Assembly: GCF_047807365.1 (NCBI RefSeq)
Contig: NZ_JBLOUI010000020.1
Location: 1-43,663 of the forward strand
Source: Peptacetobacter sp900539645
Lineage (GTDB): Bacteria > Bacillota > Clostridia > Peptostreptococcales > Peptostreptococcaceae
DNA length: 43,663 nucleotides
Reading direction: 5' to 3'
Shown: positions 16,121 through 24,386 of the stretch, one piece after another
How positions within the stretch are numbered: the stretch's first letter is position 1
How the letters are laid out: every line of letters begins with the position of its first letter
Program-made: the position numbers and the translations under genes
Notes under the pieces: model-generated
Seen by the model: the letters and a program-made list of their open reading frames with translations, nothing else
The model's database searches: none
Told to the model about the DNA's origin: nothing

Positions 16121-18046
16121 GTGATCACATTAAACGAAAGACAAAATAGTATTTTAAAATACTTATATAATAAAAAAGATTATACAACGATAAATGAAAT
16201 ATCAAAAGAATTTAAAGTTAGTGTAAGAACAATTAGATACGATTTGGATAATATAGAATATACGCTGAAGGATAATGAAAAAATTTCCTTAGTTAGAACG
16301 CCAAGATACGGTATCAAGTTGGAATTCAAAGGAAAAAGAGATATATTGACATTTTCATCGATTTTCGATTGCGTGGAAATCAATTCGCCAGAGGATAGGG
16401 TAATTTTCATAGCGATAAATCTTTTGATAGGAAATAGTAAAGTTGAAGAATTGTCAAATATGCTTTCAATAAGTAAGAATACAGTTGTATCAGATTTAAA
16501 GAAAGCTAAGAAGATATTGAATAACCTAAGAATAAATGTAATTTCTAAGGCATACGTTGGAACTTGTATAGAAGGAGATGAAGAAGATATAAGATATGCT
16601 TTCATCAATCTATACTATAAAATTTCAAACTCAGACAATTACAAACTTCTAAAAATGATTATAGATGATTTTGATTCGATAAAAGCAGATATAGAAGAAA
16701 GAATACATAAGATAGAAAGTAGACTTTCTCTTGAGTACTCAGATACATCATTTAAAGAATTAATTATCATTATAATGTACTGCTTTATGAGAATGGGAGA
16801 GTATTCAAACTTTAATTATAGTGAAGAATATATACATGAAAAAGAGCAGGAAGAAGAATTCGAGGCCATACAATACGCATTTGCTGATAAAACAGAGGAT
16901 AAGAAAGAGATTTGCTACTTAATGAAGTGGTTTAAAAGTGCAAAGGTCATGAGTTTTATAAATGATAAATCTGATGTAAAAATGGATGGTAATAAATATC
17001 TAGCAATGAGAATAATCGAAGACATGGAAAAATACACCGGAATAGACTATTCAAATGATTTTGATTTTGTAAATTCGGTTGTAATGCACTTCAGTGTGGC
17101 AATGTACAGAATGCAAAACAACTTTAAGATTGAAAACCCATTAAAAGAAGATATAAAAATGAGGTTGGGGATAATTTACCAAATAACAGAAGATGTTATG
17201 AAAAAATACGAAAGTGAAATCGGGGTAGAATTTCCTGACGACGAGGTTTCTTACATGGCTATGCACTTTGGAGCAGCCTTTGAGAGAAAAACTCAAGAAA
17301 TATTTGATACAAAAGCACTGATAGTTTGCAACAGTGGACTAGCTACAGCAGGACTTCTAAGTGCGAGAATGGAAGTAATGCTTCCTCAGATACAGGTTGA
17401 AGGTGTCTGTAGATTAAATAACTTAGAAGATGAGTTAAAAAACAAGGATGTTGATATTATAATTTCCACTGTTCCTATAAGAAATACAGATATTGAATAT
17501 GTTGAAGTTAACCCTATGCTTAATATAGATGACGTTTTAAAGCTTAAAAAACTAGCATTTAATAACGTATACGAAAAAAGTAGTGAATATCTTGTTTCTA
17601 AGTACAAGGGAGATAAAGTATCATCAGTTGCAGAAATTATTAAAAAGAGCAATGCAGCCTTTTTATACGATGCAGATAACTGGAGAGATGCAATAGCAGA
17701 AGCGTCAAAACCACTTATAAAATCTGGAGATATAAAGGAAGAATACGTAGACGATATGATAAAGGCAATAGAAGATCTTGGTACATATATGGTATTCATA
17801 CCAGAAATAGCATTTGTACATGCATCTAATAAGAATGTTGTAAACAATGCTGTATCGATGCTAACTCTAAAAAACGAGATTTATTTCGGTGACAACTCAG
17901 AGGTGAGAATTAAGTCCATAGTTGTTTTAGCAAACAAGGATGAAAATAAAAATCTAATTGAGTTAATCAATATACTAACTAAAAATAATAATGCAGATAA
18001 ATTTAAAAATGCAGAAAAATATTTTGACCTAAAAATTATGGTTTAG
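16121..18046 (+). CDS. PRD-containing PTS operon activator (BglG/MtlR/LicR type)
   Basis: A 641-residue regulator of the multidomain PTS-controlled kind. An N-terminal helix-turn-helix (TTINEISKEFKVSVRTIRYDL, about 21-42) is followed by a second one near 105-128. Two PRD domains follow, the second with H323 and H382, then an EIIB-like domain with a cysteine at C403 (IVCNSGLATA) and a C-terminal EIIA-like domain with H567 (FVHAS). These residues take phosphate from PTS proteins, coupling transport to transcription. The first PRD seems to lack clear conserved histidines. The start is GTG at 16121 after TAGGAG. EIIA, EIIB and EIIC genes follow in the same direction, so it very likely activates them. 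Confidence 0.88.
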   Translation: MITLNERQNSILKYLYNKKDYTTINEISKEFKVSVRTIRYDLDNIEYTLKDNEKISLVRTPRYGIKLEFKGKRDILTFSSIFDCVEINSPEDRVIFIAINLLIGNSKVEELSNMLSISKNTVVSDLKKAKKILNNLRINVISKAYVGTCIEGDEEDIRYAFINLYYKISNSDNYKLLKMIIDDFDSIKADIEERIHKIESRLSLEYSDTSFKELIIIIMYCFMRMGEYSNFNYSEEYIHEKEQEEEFEAIQYAFADKTEDKKEICYLMKWFKSAKVMSFINDKSDVKMDGNKYLAMRIIEDMEKYTGIDYSNDFDFVNSVVMHFSVAMYRMQNNFKIENPLKEDIKMRLGIIYQITEDVMKKYESEIGVEFPDDEVSYMAMHFGAAFERKTQEIFDTKALIVCNSGLATAGLLSARMEVMLPQIQVEGVCRLNNLEDELKNKDVDIIISTVPIRNTDIEYVEVNPMLNIDDVLKLKKLAFNNVYEKSSEYLVSKYKGDKVSSVAEIIKKSNAAFLYDADNWRDAIAEASKPLIKSGDIKEEYVDDMIKAIEDLGTYMVFIPEIAFVHASNKNVVNNAVSMLTLKNEIYFGDNSEVRIKSIVVLANKDENKNLIELINILTKNNNADKFKNAEKYFDLKIMV

Positions 18047-18070
18047 ACAATTTAGTCAGGAGATAGAAAG

Positions 18071-18472
18071 ATGATAGTAAAGGTAATAGATGAAGTTAAA
18101 AACTATGAAGAAGCGATAAAACTATCTTGTGATGAATTAGTTAAAAATGGCTCTATAGAGGATAGATATTATGACGCAATATTAGCTAAAATAGAGGAGT
18201 TTGGGGCATATTTTTGCATAGCAGACCATATAGCAATGCCTCATGCAAGACCAGAAGATGGAGCATTAAAAACTGATTTATGTGTATTAAAGCTTAACAA
18301 AGAAGTAGATTTTTTAGGAAAACCTATAAAAATATTCTTCACAATAACAGCTGTAGATAGTTCTTCTCATATAGAAACGATAAAAAAATTAGCTGAAATA
18401 TGTATGAACAAAGAAAAAGTAGAAAAAATATTAAATTCAAACAATGAAAAAGAAATTATGGAGGTAATGTAA
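18071..18472 (+). CDS. PTS EIIA component, ascorbate/mannitol-fructose type
   Basis: This 133-residue cytoplasmic phosphocarrier passes phosphate from HPr to EIIB. The active-site histidine is H58 in HIAMPHARPEDG, typical of PTS_EIIA_2 domains including the UlaC type. It starts 24 bases after the regulator gene with an AGGAG site and ends one base before the EIIB start region, so the three subunits are made together. Length is normal, with no fusion to other domains. Substrate class is inferred from the EIIC below. Confidence 0.88.
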   Translation: MIVKVIDEVKNYEEAIKLSCDELVKNGSIEDRYYDAILAKIEEFGAYFCIADHIAMPHARPEDGALKTDLCVLKLNKEVDFLGKPIKIFFTITAVDSSSHIETIKKLAEICMNKEKVEKILNSNNEKEIMEVM

Positions 18473-18473
18473 T

Positions 18474-18749
18474 ATGAAAACAATAATGGCAGTATGTGGA
18501 TCAGGATTAGGATCAAGCTTTATGGTGGAAATGAACATAACAGATATATTAAATGAATTAGGTGCTTCTTCAGAATATCAGGCATCTCACAACTCTTTAG
18601 CAGATGCTACAGCAGATCAGGCTGAAATATTCGTAACAGGAAAAGACTTAGAAGCAAGTGCTTCTCATCTTCCAAATCTTATAGTTTTAGATTCTCTTTT
18701 AGATAGAGATGAATTAAAAGCTAAAATAAAAGAAAAAATAGGGTACTAA
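18474..18749 (+). CDS. PTS EIIB component, ascorbate UlaB type
   Basis: A 91-residue EIIB phosphocarrier. Its phospho-cysteine is C8 in MKTIMAVCGSGLGSSFMVE, the signature of the ascorbate-type/lactose-type EIIB fold. It receives phosphate from H58 of EIIA and passes it to the sugar bound by EIIC. It begins one base after the EIIA stop codon, with AGGTAATG nearby. The following 79 bases hold a short tandem repeat and a weak hairpin before EIIC. Confidence 0.88.
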   Translation: MKTIMAVCGSGLGSSFMVEMNITDILNELGASSEYQASHNSLADATADQAEIFVTGKDLEASASHLPNLIVLDSLLDRDELKAKIKEKIGY

Positions 18750-18765
18750 AAAAATAAATAAAGGA

Positions 18766-18795
18766 ATTGGTTATTAAAAGGATTGGTTATTAAAA
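18766..18795 (+). repeat. 16-base tandem duplication between EIIB and EIIC
   Basis: ATTGGTTATTAAAA occurs twice with a period of 16 bases (18766-18779 and 18782-18795). Directly after, AAAAGT and ACTTTT can form a small stem before the EIIC ribosome binding site AAAGGAGG. It is probably a recent slippage duplication. Confidence 0.6.
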
Positions 18796-18828
18796 AGTAA
18801 TAAACTTTTATTAACAAAGGAGGAAAAG

Positions 18829-20193
18829 ATGAACGGAATATTAGGCGATATAGTCGATTTTATACAGGAACCCTCAGTTCTAGTAGGTATTATAGTTTTA
18901 GTAGGTCTTTTACTTCAGAAAAAAGCATTTGAAGATATAGTAAAAGCTACTTTAAAAGCAATGGTTGGTTTCGTTGTAATATCAGCATCAGCAGACGTAA
19001 TATCAGCATCATTAGCACCATTTGGTGAGATGTTCCAGTACGGATTCAATATAAATGGGGTAATACCAAACAACGAAGCAGTAGTTGCACTTGCTATACA
19101 GGACTACGGTCAGGCAACAGCACTTATAATGGCATTTGGTATGCTTGCTAATATATTAATAGCTAGATTTACAAAATTCAAAAATATATTCTTAACAGGT
19201 CACGTTACATTATACATGGCTTGTATGGTAGCAGTTATACTTTCAGTATCAGGAATGACAGGTGTACAGTTAGTATTTACAGGAGCTTTAGCACTTGGAA
19301 TAATAATGGTACTTTCACCAGCAATGTGTCAGCCTTTTATGAAAGATGTAACAAAAAATGATTCAGTTGCATTAGGTCATTTCTCATCAGTTGGTTACGC
19401 TTGTGCAGGATTAATAGGTAGAGCAGTTGGTAAAAACTCTAAATCAACAGAAGAAATGAACGTACCAAAATCTTTAAGCTTCCTTAGAGATTCAGTTGTT
19501 TCTATATCAATAACAATGTTAATACTTTACATAGTAGTTGCAATAGCAGCAGGTGCAGAATATGTTGAAACAAACTTATCTGGTGGACAGAACTTCATAG
19601 TATTCTCAATGATGCAGGCATTAAAATTCGCAGCAGGATTTATACTAATCCAGAACGGTGTTAGACTTGTTCTTAATGAAATAGTTCCAGCATTCAGAGG
19701 AATAGCTACAAAACTAGTTCCAAATTCAAGACCAGCACTAGACTGTCCTATAGTTTTCCCTTATGCTCCAAATGCAGTACTTGTTGGATTCATAAGTTCA
19801 TTTATAGGTGGTATAGTATCAATGTTTGCACTAGGTGCTATGGGACTTACAATAGTAATACCAGGTGTTGTTCCTCACTTCTTCTGTGGTGCAACAGCAG
19901 GGGTATTTGGTAACGCAACAGGTGGTAGAAGAGGTGCTATACTTGGAGCATTCTTCAACGGTATATTAATATCATTCTTACCAGTTGGATTATTACCAGT
20001 ATTAGGTAACTTAGGTGTTGCAAACTCAACATTCTCAGATGCAGACTTCGCAGTAGTTGGTATAGTTCTTGGAAAACTACAGCAGTTCTTCGGAGGAAAT
20101 GGAGTAACAATAGCTTTAGTAGGTATAGTTGCACTAATGGTTGTATACTCAATGATATCAGGAAAGAAAAAAGCTACAGAAGTAGCAGAATAA
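18829..20193 (+). CDS. PTS EIIC permease, ascorbate UlaA/SgaT family
   Basis: A 454-residue membrane permease of the UlaA (SgaT) family, with about 11 transmembrane segments. It transports and, with EIIB, phosphorylates L-ascorbate or a related compound. Recognisable parts are the opening ILGDIVDFIQEPSVLVGIIV, the GHFSSVGYACAGLIG loop and the Gly-rich FCGATAGVFGNATGGRRG region. It is the last gene of the operon and ends before a terminator. None of the usual ascorbate catabolic genes (lactonase, decarboxylase, epimerases) lies next to it, so the true substrate is open. Confidence 0.88.
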   Translation: MNGILGDIVDFIQEPSVLVGIIVLVGLLLQKKAFEDIVKATLKAMVGFVVISASADVISASLAPFGEMFQYGFNINGVIPNNEAVVALAIQDYGQATALIMAFGMLANILIARFTKFKNIFLTGHVTLYMACMVAVILSVSGMTGVQLVFTGALALGIIMVLSPAMCQPFMKDVTKNDSVALGHFSSVGYACAGLIGRAVGKNSKSTEEMNVPKSLSFLRDSVVSISITMLILYIVVAIAAGAEYVETNLSGGQNFIVFSMMQALKFAAGFILIQNGVRLVLNEIVPAFRGIATKLVPNSRPALDCPIVFPYAPNAVLVGFISSFIGGIVSMFALGAMGLTIVIPGVVPHFFCGATAGVFGNATGGRRGAILGAFFNGILISFLPVGLLPVLGNLGVANSTFSDADFAVVGIVLGKLQQFFGGNGVTIALVGIVALMVVYSMISGKKKATEVAE

Positions 20194-20201
20194 TATAAAT
20201 T

Positions 20202-20240
20202 GGGGTGTCGCAGAATTCTGTGACATCCCTTCTTTATTTT
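20202..20240 (+). terminator. Terminator of the PTS operon
   Basis: A stem of about 12-14 bp with G-U pairs spans 20202-20229, centred on GAATTC, and is followed by a T-rich stretch. It separates the PTS operon from element copy B. Confidence 0.75.
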
Positions 20241-20254
20241 GGGAATGTTGTAAT

Positions 20255-20377
20255 AAAGAAGAAAAGACTAGTTAAATTTTGCTCCAGGCTTCAGCGCCCC
20301 ATTCTATTATGTAACACATTTATAGGATATGGGGCGCTTGCAGAATTGTTGACATAGAGCAGTTATTTCTCTTGTCC
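20255..20377 (+). repeat. Nested-hairpin element, copy B, left arm decayed
   Basis: The core from GCTCCAGGCTTCAGCGCCCC (20281-20300) to the right arm AGAGCAGTTATTTCTCTTGT (20356-20375) is intact and closely matches copy A. The inner stem pairs CCCCATTCTAT with ATAGGATATGGGG imperfectly. The left outer arm (20255-20280) has diverged and no longer pairs well. The 3' loop reads TTGTTGACAT, one change from copy A. It points the same way as the upstream PTS operon. Confidence 0.75.
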
Positions 20378-20402
20378 AATTTAAATTACTTGCAACACGA
20401 GA

Positions 20403-20534
20403 TGTTCAATAGGTGAGATTATAGGAAACATTCTTGGAGCATACTTAGGTATAAATGGAATAAATAAAAAATTTTTAGATAAACTAGAAATTAGAGAAGT
20501 TATAGAAAATATGGCTAAAAGATTATATGATTAA
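20403..20534 (+). pseudogene. C-terminal remnant of an ADP-ribosylglycohydrolase (DraG-like) gene
   Basis: An open frame of about 43 codons without a start codon reads SIGEIIGNILGAYLGING, then KFLDKLEIREVIENMAKRLYD and a stop. This matches the typical C-terminal end of DraG/ADP-ribosylglycohydrolase proteins, where SxxGNIxGAYLG follows the last metal-binding aspartates. The rest of the gene is missing; the remnant begins almost at the right flank of element copy B, which suggests deletion or recombination at that element. It is not expected to be functional. The family call rests on a short stretch but the pattern is distinctive. Confidence 0.6.
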
Positions 20535-20633
20535 AAAATAATATATGAAATGAAAATCCAATTTGATTTTACGATTAGTCAAGTTTTTATTTATTGTATT
20601 ATTTGATATAATGTATCAAGAGGAGTTGATTAT

Positions 20634-21086
20634 ATGTTACATGTTTATTTTGGTAGAGATACTATAGAAAAAGGTTTCGTTTGGAATCCAGATAAATATT
20701 TCGATTATAATTTTGAACGAGAATGGTTTAGTAATCCGGATGTTATTCAAATGGTTAAAGATATTGATGATTCAGATGTTATTGCTGAAGGTATAATAGA
20801 CAGTCCCTATTTAGGTCTAATAACTCCTAAAGATTTATCAGGAGGTGTTAAGACATTGATAATGATGCTTATGACAGATAAACATTTTAATGGAACTGCC
20901 TGTGGAAATAATTGTGCAAAATGGATACTTAAAATTGCACAAGAGAAAGAGTTATTTGTAAATTTTAGACATATTATGGATTTTGGATTTGGAGAATTTA
21001 AAATACATATTTTGAATAATGATACTTACGTTACAAATATGTTAGATTTTTTAATAGTAGCGGAAGAGTTTTTAGGTGGTGAATAA
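20634..21086 (+). CDS. DUF4869 family protein
   Basis: A 150-residue cytosolic protein of unknown function that resembles DUF4869. Conserved-looking stretches are LHVYFG at the start, SPYLGLITPKDLSGGVKTLIM, ACGNNCAKWILKIA and NFRHIMDFGFGEFKIHILNN. A TATAAT box at 20607-20612 and an AGGAG site precede the ATG, so it heads its own transcript. The next gene starts one base after its stop codon. Codons are plainer and more A+T-rich than in the flanking core genes, and the pair lies between two copies of the nested-hairpin element, both consistent with acquired DNA. Function unknown. Confidence 0.7.
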   Translation: MLHVYFGRDTIEKGFVWNPDKYFDYNFEREWFSNPDVIQMVKDIDDSDVIAEGIIDSPYLGLITPKDLSGGVKTLIMMLMTDKHFNGTACGNNCAKWILKIAQEKELFVNFRHIMDFGFGEFKIHILNNDTYVTNMLDFLIVAEEFLGGE

Positions 21087-21087
21087 T

Positions 21088-22092
21088 ATGCTCGGTAAGG
21101 TTAAAGTGTCTATTCAAAGTGCTAAAATTGGGTATGAATTTGAGTTAGAAAGAAATATAACTATTATAACAGGAAATAGTGGAAAAGGTAAATCAGTATT
21201 AGTACAGATGGTAAGAGATTCACGTGATCCTTCTATAGGTATTAAAATTGACTGTTGTAAACCATGTAAAGCTATTAATGACGATAATATAGAAAAATTA
21301 AATGAAATAGAAGATACCATAATTTTCATTGATGAATTTGATACTAATATTACAAGTAAAAAATTTGCTGAATATGTAAAAAAGAGCAGTAATTATTTTG
21401 TTATTGTAACTAGAGAGAATTTATATCAATTACCATACAGTATAAAATCAATATATACTATAAATAATAGAAATAAATACAGCAAGACTACTAAAACATA
21501 TAATGAACTTGTCCCACTATATGAAAATCATATCTCTAAAATATTAGATGATGCTAGTCTTATTATAGTAGAAGATGGTGGCGCAGGATATTCTTGTTTC
21601 TCTAAGATTTTTGGAGAAAATAAATGTGAAACAGCAAATGGTAATTCATCAGTGTTTAAAACTATATCAAAGTTTTCTAAAATTCATAAAAATATAGTTA
21701 TAATTGTTGACGGAGCAGCATTTGGAGCATATATGGATGCATGTTATTATAGAGTATTATATAGTTTAAATTTAACTATATGTGCACCAGAGTCTTTTGA
21801 ACATTTATTGCTATCTACTGGTAAATACGATGAACTCGTCCCAAATTTAAAAGACTATATGAGTTTACCACAGATAAGTTCAATATTAAAAGAACCATAT
21901 AAATATGTTGATAGTAAGGAATTTGAAAGCTGGGAACAATTTTTCACAGCAATATTAATATCAGTATCTAAACAAATTAAGGAAGACTATAATAAAGGTG
22001 TAAATGGCGATTACTTTTCAGATAGTACTTTATTTGGAATAAGAAAAAAATTATTAGAACAAGACTTTTATAATAGAAACTTTGAGAAATAG
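21088..22092 (+). CDS. P-loop ATPase-like protein, partner of DUF4869
   Basis: A 334-residue protein with a clear N-terminal P-loop GNSGKGKS (29-36) and a Walker B stretch TIIFIDEFD (D82, E83). The rest matches no family I can name, although it keeps a Rossmann-like beta-strand pattern (YFVIVTREN, SLIIVEDGG, NIVIIVDGAA). The ABC signature and known GTPase motifs are missing. I take ATG 21088 as the start, eight bases after AGGTGG and one base after the DUF4869 stop; GTG codons upstream overlap that site. Tight coupling suggests the two proteins act together. Similar pairs occur in accessory DNA of Clostridia to my recollection, but no function is established. Confidence 0.75.
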   Translation: MLGKVKVSIQSAKIGYEFELERNITIITGNSGKGKSVLVQMVRDSRDPSIGIKIDCCKPCKAINDDNIEKLNEIEDTIIFIDEFDTNITSKKFAEYVKKSSNYFVIVTRENLYQLPYSIKSIYTINNRNKYSKTTKTYNELVPLYENHISKILDDASLIIVEDGGAGYSCFSKIFGENKCETANGNSSVFKTISKFSKIHKNIVIIVDGAAFGAYMDACYYRVLYSLNLTICAPESFEHLLLSTGKYDELVPNLKDYMSLPQISSILKEPYKYVDSKEFESWEQFFTAILISVSKQIKEDYNKGVNGDYFSDSTLFGIRKKLLEQDFYNRNFEK

Positions 22093-22106
22093 TAACTTCA
22101 TAATAA

Positions 22107-22143
22107 AAAAACTACTAACAATCATTATGTGAGTAGTTTTTCC
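22107..22143. terminator. Terminator after the DUF4869/ATPase pair
   Basis: AAAAACTACT (22107-22116) pairs with AGTAGTTTTT (22132-22141). The A-run before it and T-run in the right arm make it usable from both strands. Confidence 0.8.
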
Positions 22144-22166
22144 TTGTACCAGAATAACAAACTGAA

Positions 22167-22276
22167 GATAAGAGATATATCTGCTCAAAAGCGACAATAC
22201 TGCAAGCGCCCCACAACTGCTGAATGTTGTGGGGCGCTGAAGCCTGGAGCCAAGAGCAGATATACTCTTGTCCTTT
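22167..22276 (-). repeat. Nested-hairpin element, copy C
   Basis: Read on the minus strand, the outer arms pair GACAAGAGTATATCTGCTC with GAGCAGATATATCTCTTATC. The inner stem is AGCGCCCCACAAC with GTTGTGGGGCGCT, and the loops hold GGCTCCAGGCTTC and GCAGTATTGTCGCT. Relative to copy A, the inner stem changed from CATCCTA/TAGGATG to CACAAC/GTTGTG, and outer ATAACTGC/GCAGTTAT became ATATCTGC/GCAGATAT: compensated changes. It begins right at the upp stop codon and follows that gene's direction. Confidence 0.85.
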
Positions 22277-22906
22277 TTATTTAGTTCCGAATAATCTATC
22301 TCCAGCATCTCCTAAACCTGGTAATATGTATCCATGTTCATTTAATCTTTCGTCAAGAGCTGCTACAAATATATCAACGTCTGGATGATATTTGTGAACT
22401 TCTGCTATTCCTTCTGGAGAAGCTACTAAGTTAACTAATTTAACACTTTTAGCTCCTTCTCTTTTAACAACGTCTATAGCTGCAACTGCAGAACCACCAG
22501 TAGCTAACATTGGGTCTACAACTATCATATCTCTTTCGTTTATATCCTTAGGGAATTTGCTGTAATATTCAACTGGTTTTAAAGTTTCTGGGTCTCTGTA
22601 TAGACCAACATGACCAACTTTAGCAGCTGGAACTAATGAAAGTAATCCGTCTACCATTCCTAATCCCGCTCTTAATATTGGAACGATACCTAATTTTTTA
22701 CCAGCTATTACTTTAGCTTTAGTCTTAACAAGTGGAGTTTCTATTTCAACTTCTTCAAGTGGAAGATCTCTTGTTATTTCGTATCCCATAAGCATAGTTA
22801 TTTCTGTTAATAATTCTCTGAAATCTTTTGCTCCAGTGTTTTTATCTCTCATTAAAGTTAATTTGTGCTGAACTAATGGATGATCCATTATTACTACTTT
22901 GTTCAT
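22277..22906 (-). CDS. upp: Uracil phosphoribosyltransferase
   Basis: Upp makes UMP from uracil and PRPP in pyrimidine salvage. The 209-residue length is standard. The PRPP-binding loop is MIVVDPMLATGGSA, and other family marks are LRAGLGMVDG, YRDPETLKPVEYY and a C-terminal PGLGDAGDRLFGT that contacts uracil. GGAGGCT precedes the ATG. Upstream (22907-23114) is only AT-rich sequence that must hold its promoter; I saw no PyrR-type attenuator. Its stop codon abuts element copy C. Confidence 0.95.
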   Translation of the reverse strand: MNKVVIMDHPLVQHKLTLMRDKNTGAKDFRELLTEITMLMGYEITRDLPLEEVEIETPLVKTKAKVIAGKKLGIVPILRAGLGMVDGLLSLVPAAKVGHVGLYRDPETLKPVEYYSKFPKDINERDMIVVDPMLATGGSAVAAIDVVKREGAKSVKLVNLVASPEGIAEVHKYHPDVDIFVAALDERLNEHGYILPGLGDAGDRLFGTK

Positions 22907-23114
22907 ATAGATAAGCCTCCTAAAATTTTAATATGTTAAACAATAAAAATTGTTTTATGCGTAATCGATTATTAATATACACACACTTTTTCATATTATA
23001 CCAAAAATCTTAACATTTTTCATCTGTTTTTTGTATTTTGCTTAAAAATAATAAAATTAATTCATTTTATTATTAAAAATTCAAAATAAATTCATACAAA
23101 AACACGAAAATTCT

Positions 23115-24035
23115 TTAATTATTTTGATTATATCTTCGTGTTTTTATATCCTCTCTCTGCTGATTAACAGCTTTATTCAAAATATCGCCCTCTAAATATT
23201 CGACCATATCCAAATAATCTAGAGATTCATTAAAATATCCTATATTTGACGCTGCTGTAGACAGAGATAAATAATATGCATTTTTAGCGTCTTTAGTACG
23301 AGGATGATTTAAAATATTTTTTAAATCACAGTATAATTGGTAATCATCTTTTGCCTCATTATACTTTTCAATAATTTTATTGTACTCCTCTGTAAATTTT
23401 TTATTCTTTCTTTTTTCACTAGAAGTTGCAAGTGCAGAAAACAATACGAAATGTACAATCCAAACAGCGACAACTATAACAGTGAAAAGCAAAGTACTTT
23501 TTATACGATTTATAAAACAGATTGGAATTAGTAGAGCCAATATTAAAGTAGAAACATAGACAAACGACGACTTTCTATTTTCCCACTTTATTCCACTGTA
23601 CTTTTTGCTACTCATATCATTTAGATTTTTGGATGCAAGTACAGAAATAATATACCCTAGATTTTCTGTCTGATTTGGTAGATTATTGTTGCTTTTCTTA
23701 CTTGCATATAATTGATATCTCGTTCCGCTCTTAAATTGGATAATTATCTTCATACCGAAAATACCATTTTTCAAGGCAATTCCCTGCATATCTTTAAATT
23801 TAAAGAAATGATAATCAGTCGCCTTATCGACCTTCAATTTGCTCATAAAACCAAACAAAAGCCCTTCATTATTTATAGAAATTATACAATTTTGATTAAA
23901 TGATACATTATTTATCTTTTGAATAACGGCAAGGATTAAATGATTGGGAATAGAATAAATCTCTTTAGACACATTTGGCAAAACTTGCTCTGTCATAACT
24001 TTATATAAAATCTCTTCATCGTACATAAGCTTCAT
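23115..24035 (-). CDS. Membrane protein with PH-like N-terminus, unknown function
   Basis: A 306-residue protein. The N-terminal 140 residues have a beta-rich pattern (ILYKVMTEQVLP, LLFGFMSKLKVDK, GMKIIIQFKSGTRYQLYAS) that looks like a bacterial PH-type domain, as judged by eye. Two transmembrane helices follow at about 157-175 and 180-202. The hydrophilic C-terminus (about 205-306) is helical, with a TPR-like part (YYLSLSTAASNIGYFNESLDYLDM). AAAGGAG precedes the ATG by nine bases. It stands alone between upp and a possible transposon-end relic. I do not recognise a named family. Confidence 0.7.
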   Translation of the reverse strand: MKLMYDEEILYKVMTEQVLPNVSKEIYSIPNHLILAVIQKINNVSFNQNCIISINNEGLLFGFMSKLKVDKATDYHFFKFKDMQGIALKNGIFGMKIIIQFKSGTRYQLYASKKSNNNLPNQTENLGYIISVLASKNLNDMSSKKYSGIKWENRKSSFVYVSTLILALLIPICFINRIKSTLLFTVIVVAVWIVHFVLFSALATSSEKRKNKKFTEEYNKIIEKYNEAKDDYQLYCDLKNILNHPRTKDAKNAYYLSLSTAASNIGYFNESLDYLDMVEYLEGDILNKAVNQQREDIKTRRYNQNN

Positions 24036-24062
24036 AGGAAAAAACTCCTTTCTATAAGGACA

Positions 24063-24093
24063 GAACCTCCCACGACTAAAGTCACGAGCGTTC
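24063..24093 (+). mobile_element. Possible IS200/IS605-type end hairpin, relic
   Basis: GAACCTCCCACGACTAAAGTC... followed by CGAGCGTTC forms an imperfect hairpin (CGACT with AGTC-CG, outer GAAC with GTTC). Hairpins of the form CCCACGACTAAAGTCGTGGG are common at ends of IS200/IS605 elements and TnpB loci. No tnpA or tnpB lies beside it, so it would be a relic or solo end. It has the same GAAC-CYCCCA...GTTCTT outline as the sequence at 43559. The 24094-24310 stretch holds nothing else I can support. Confidence 0.35.
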
Positions 24094-24310
24094 TTGGTTA
24101 GTTTAATAAAATATTATCTATAACTATATTATAACTTATAATATAAAAAACCAAATGAAAAATCTGAGGAAAATAACACTAAAATAAAAAATCTCGCGAA
24201 TTACAATTTAACAAACTGCAATAAAAAGAAGCTATTTAATTATGGTAAATAAATTTACAATGCATTGCCGAAGAATAACATGCATCAAGGATTGCTGATT
24301 TAAAATATAA

Positions 24311-24385
24311 AAAAAGAGAAGTAACAAATTAACAGCGACAATGCAACTTGATTGCATGGAGCGTTAATTGTTACTTCTCTTTTTT
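24311..24385 (-). repeat. Nested-hairpin element, divergent copy E / ferredoxin terminator
   Basis: The outer arms AAAAAGAGAAGTAACAAATT... (24311-24333) and its complement (24363-24385) pair over 22 bases with one bulge. The inner stem is ATGCAA with TTGCAT. On the minus strand the internal loops read GCTCC on the 5' side and TGTCGC on the 3' side, the same bases at the same places as copies A-D, though the stems are wholly different. It starts one base after the ferredoxin stop codon and ends in a U-run, so it also works as a terminator. Confidence 0.65.
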
Positions 24386-24386
24386 G

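Noticed and set aside
20255..22276. Composite transposon bounded by element copies B and C
   Set aside because: No transposase or target-site duplication is seen, copies A, D and E stand alone at gene ends, and the element follows gene orientation. I keep only the accessory-module idea.
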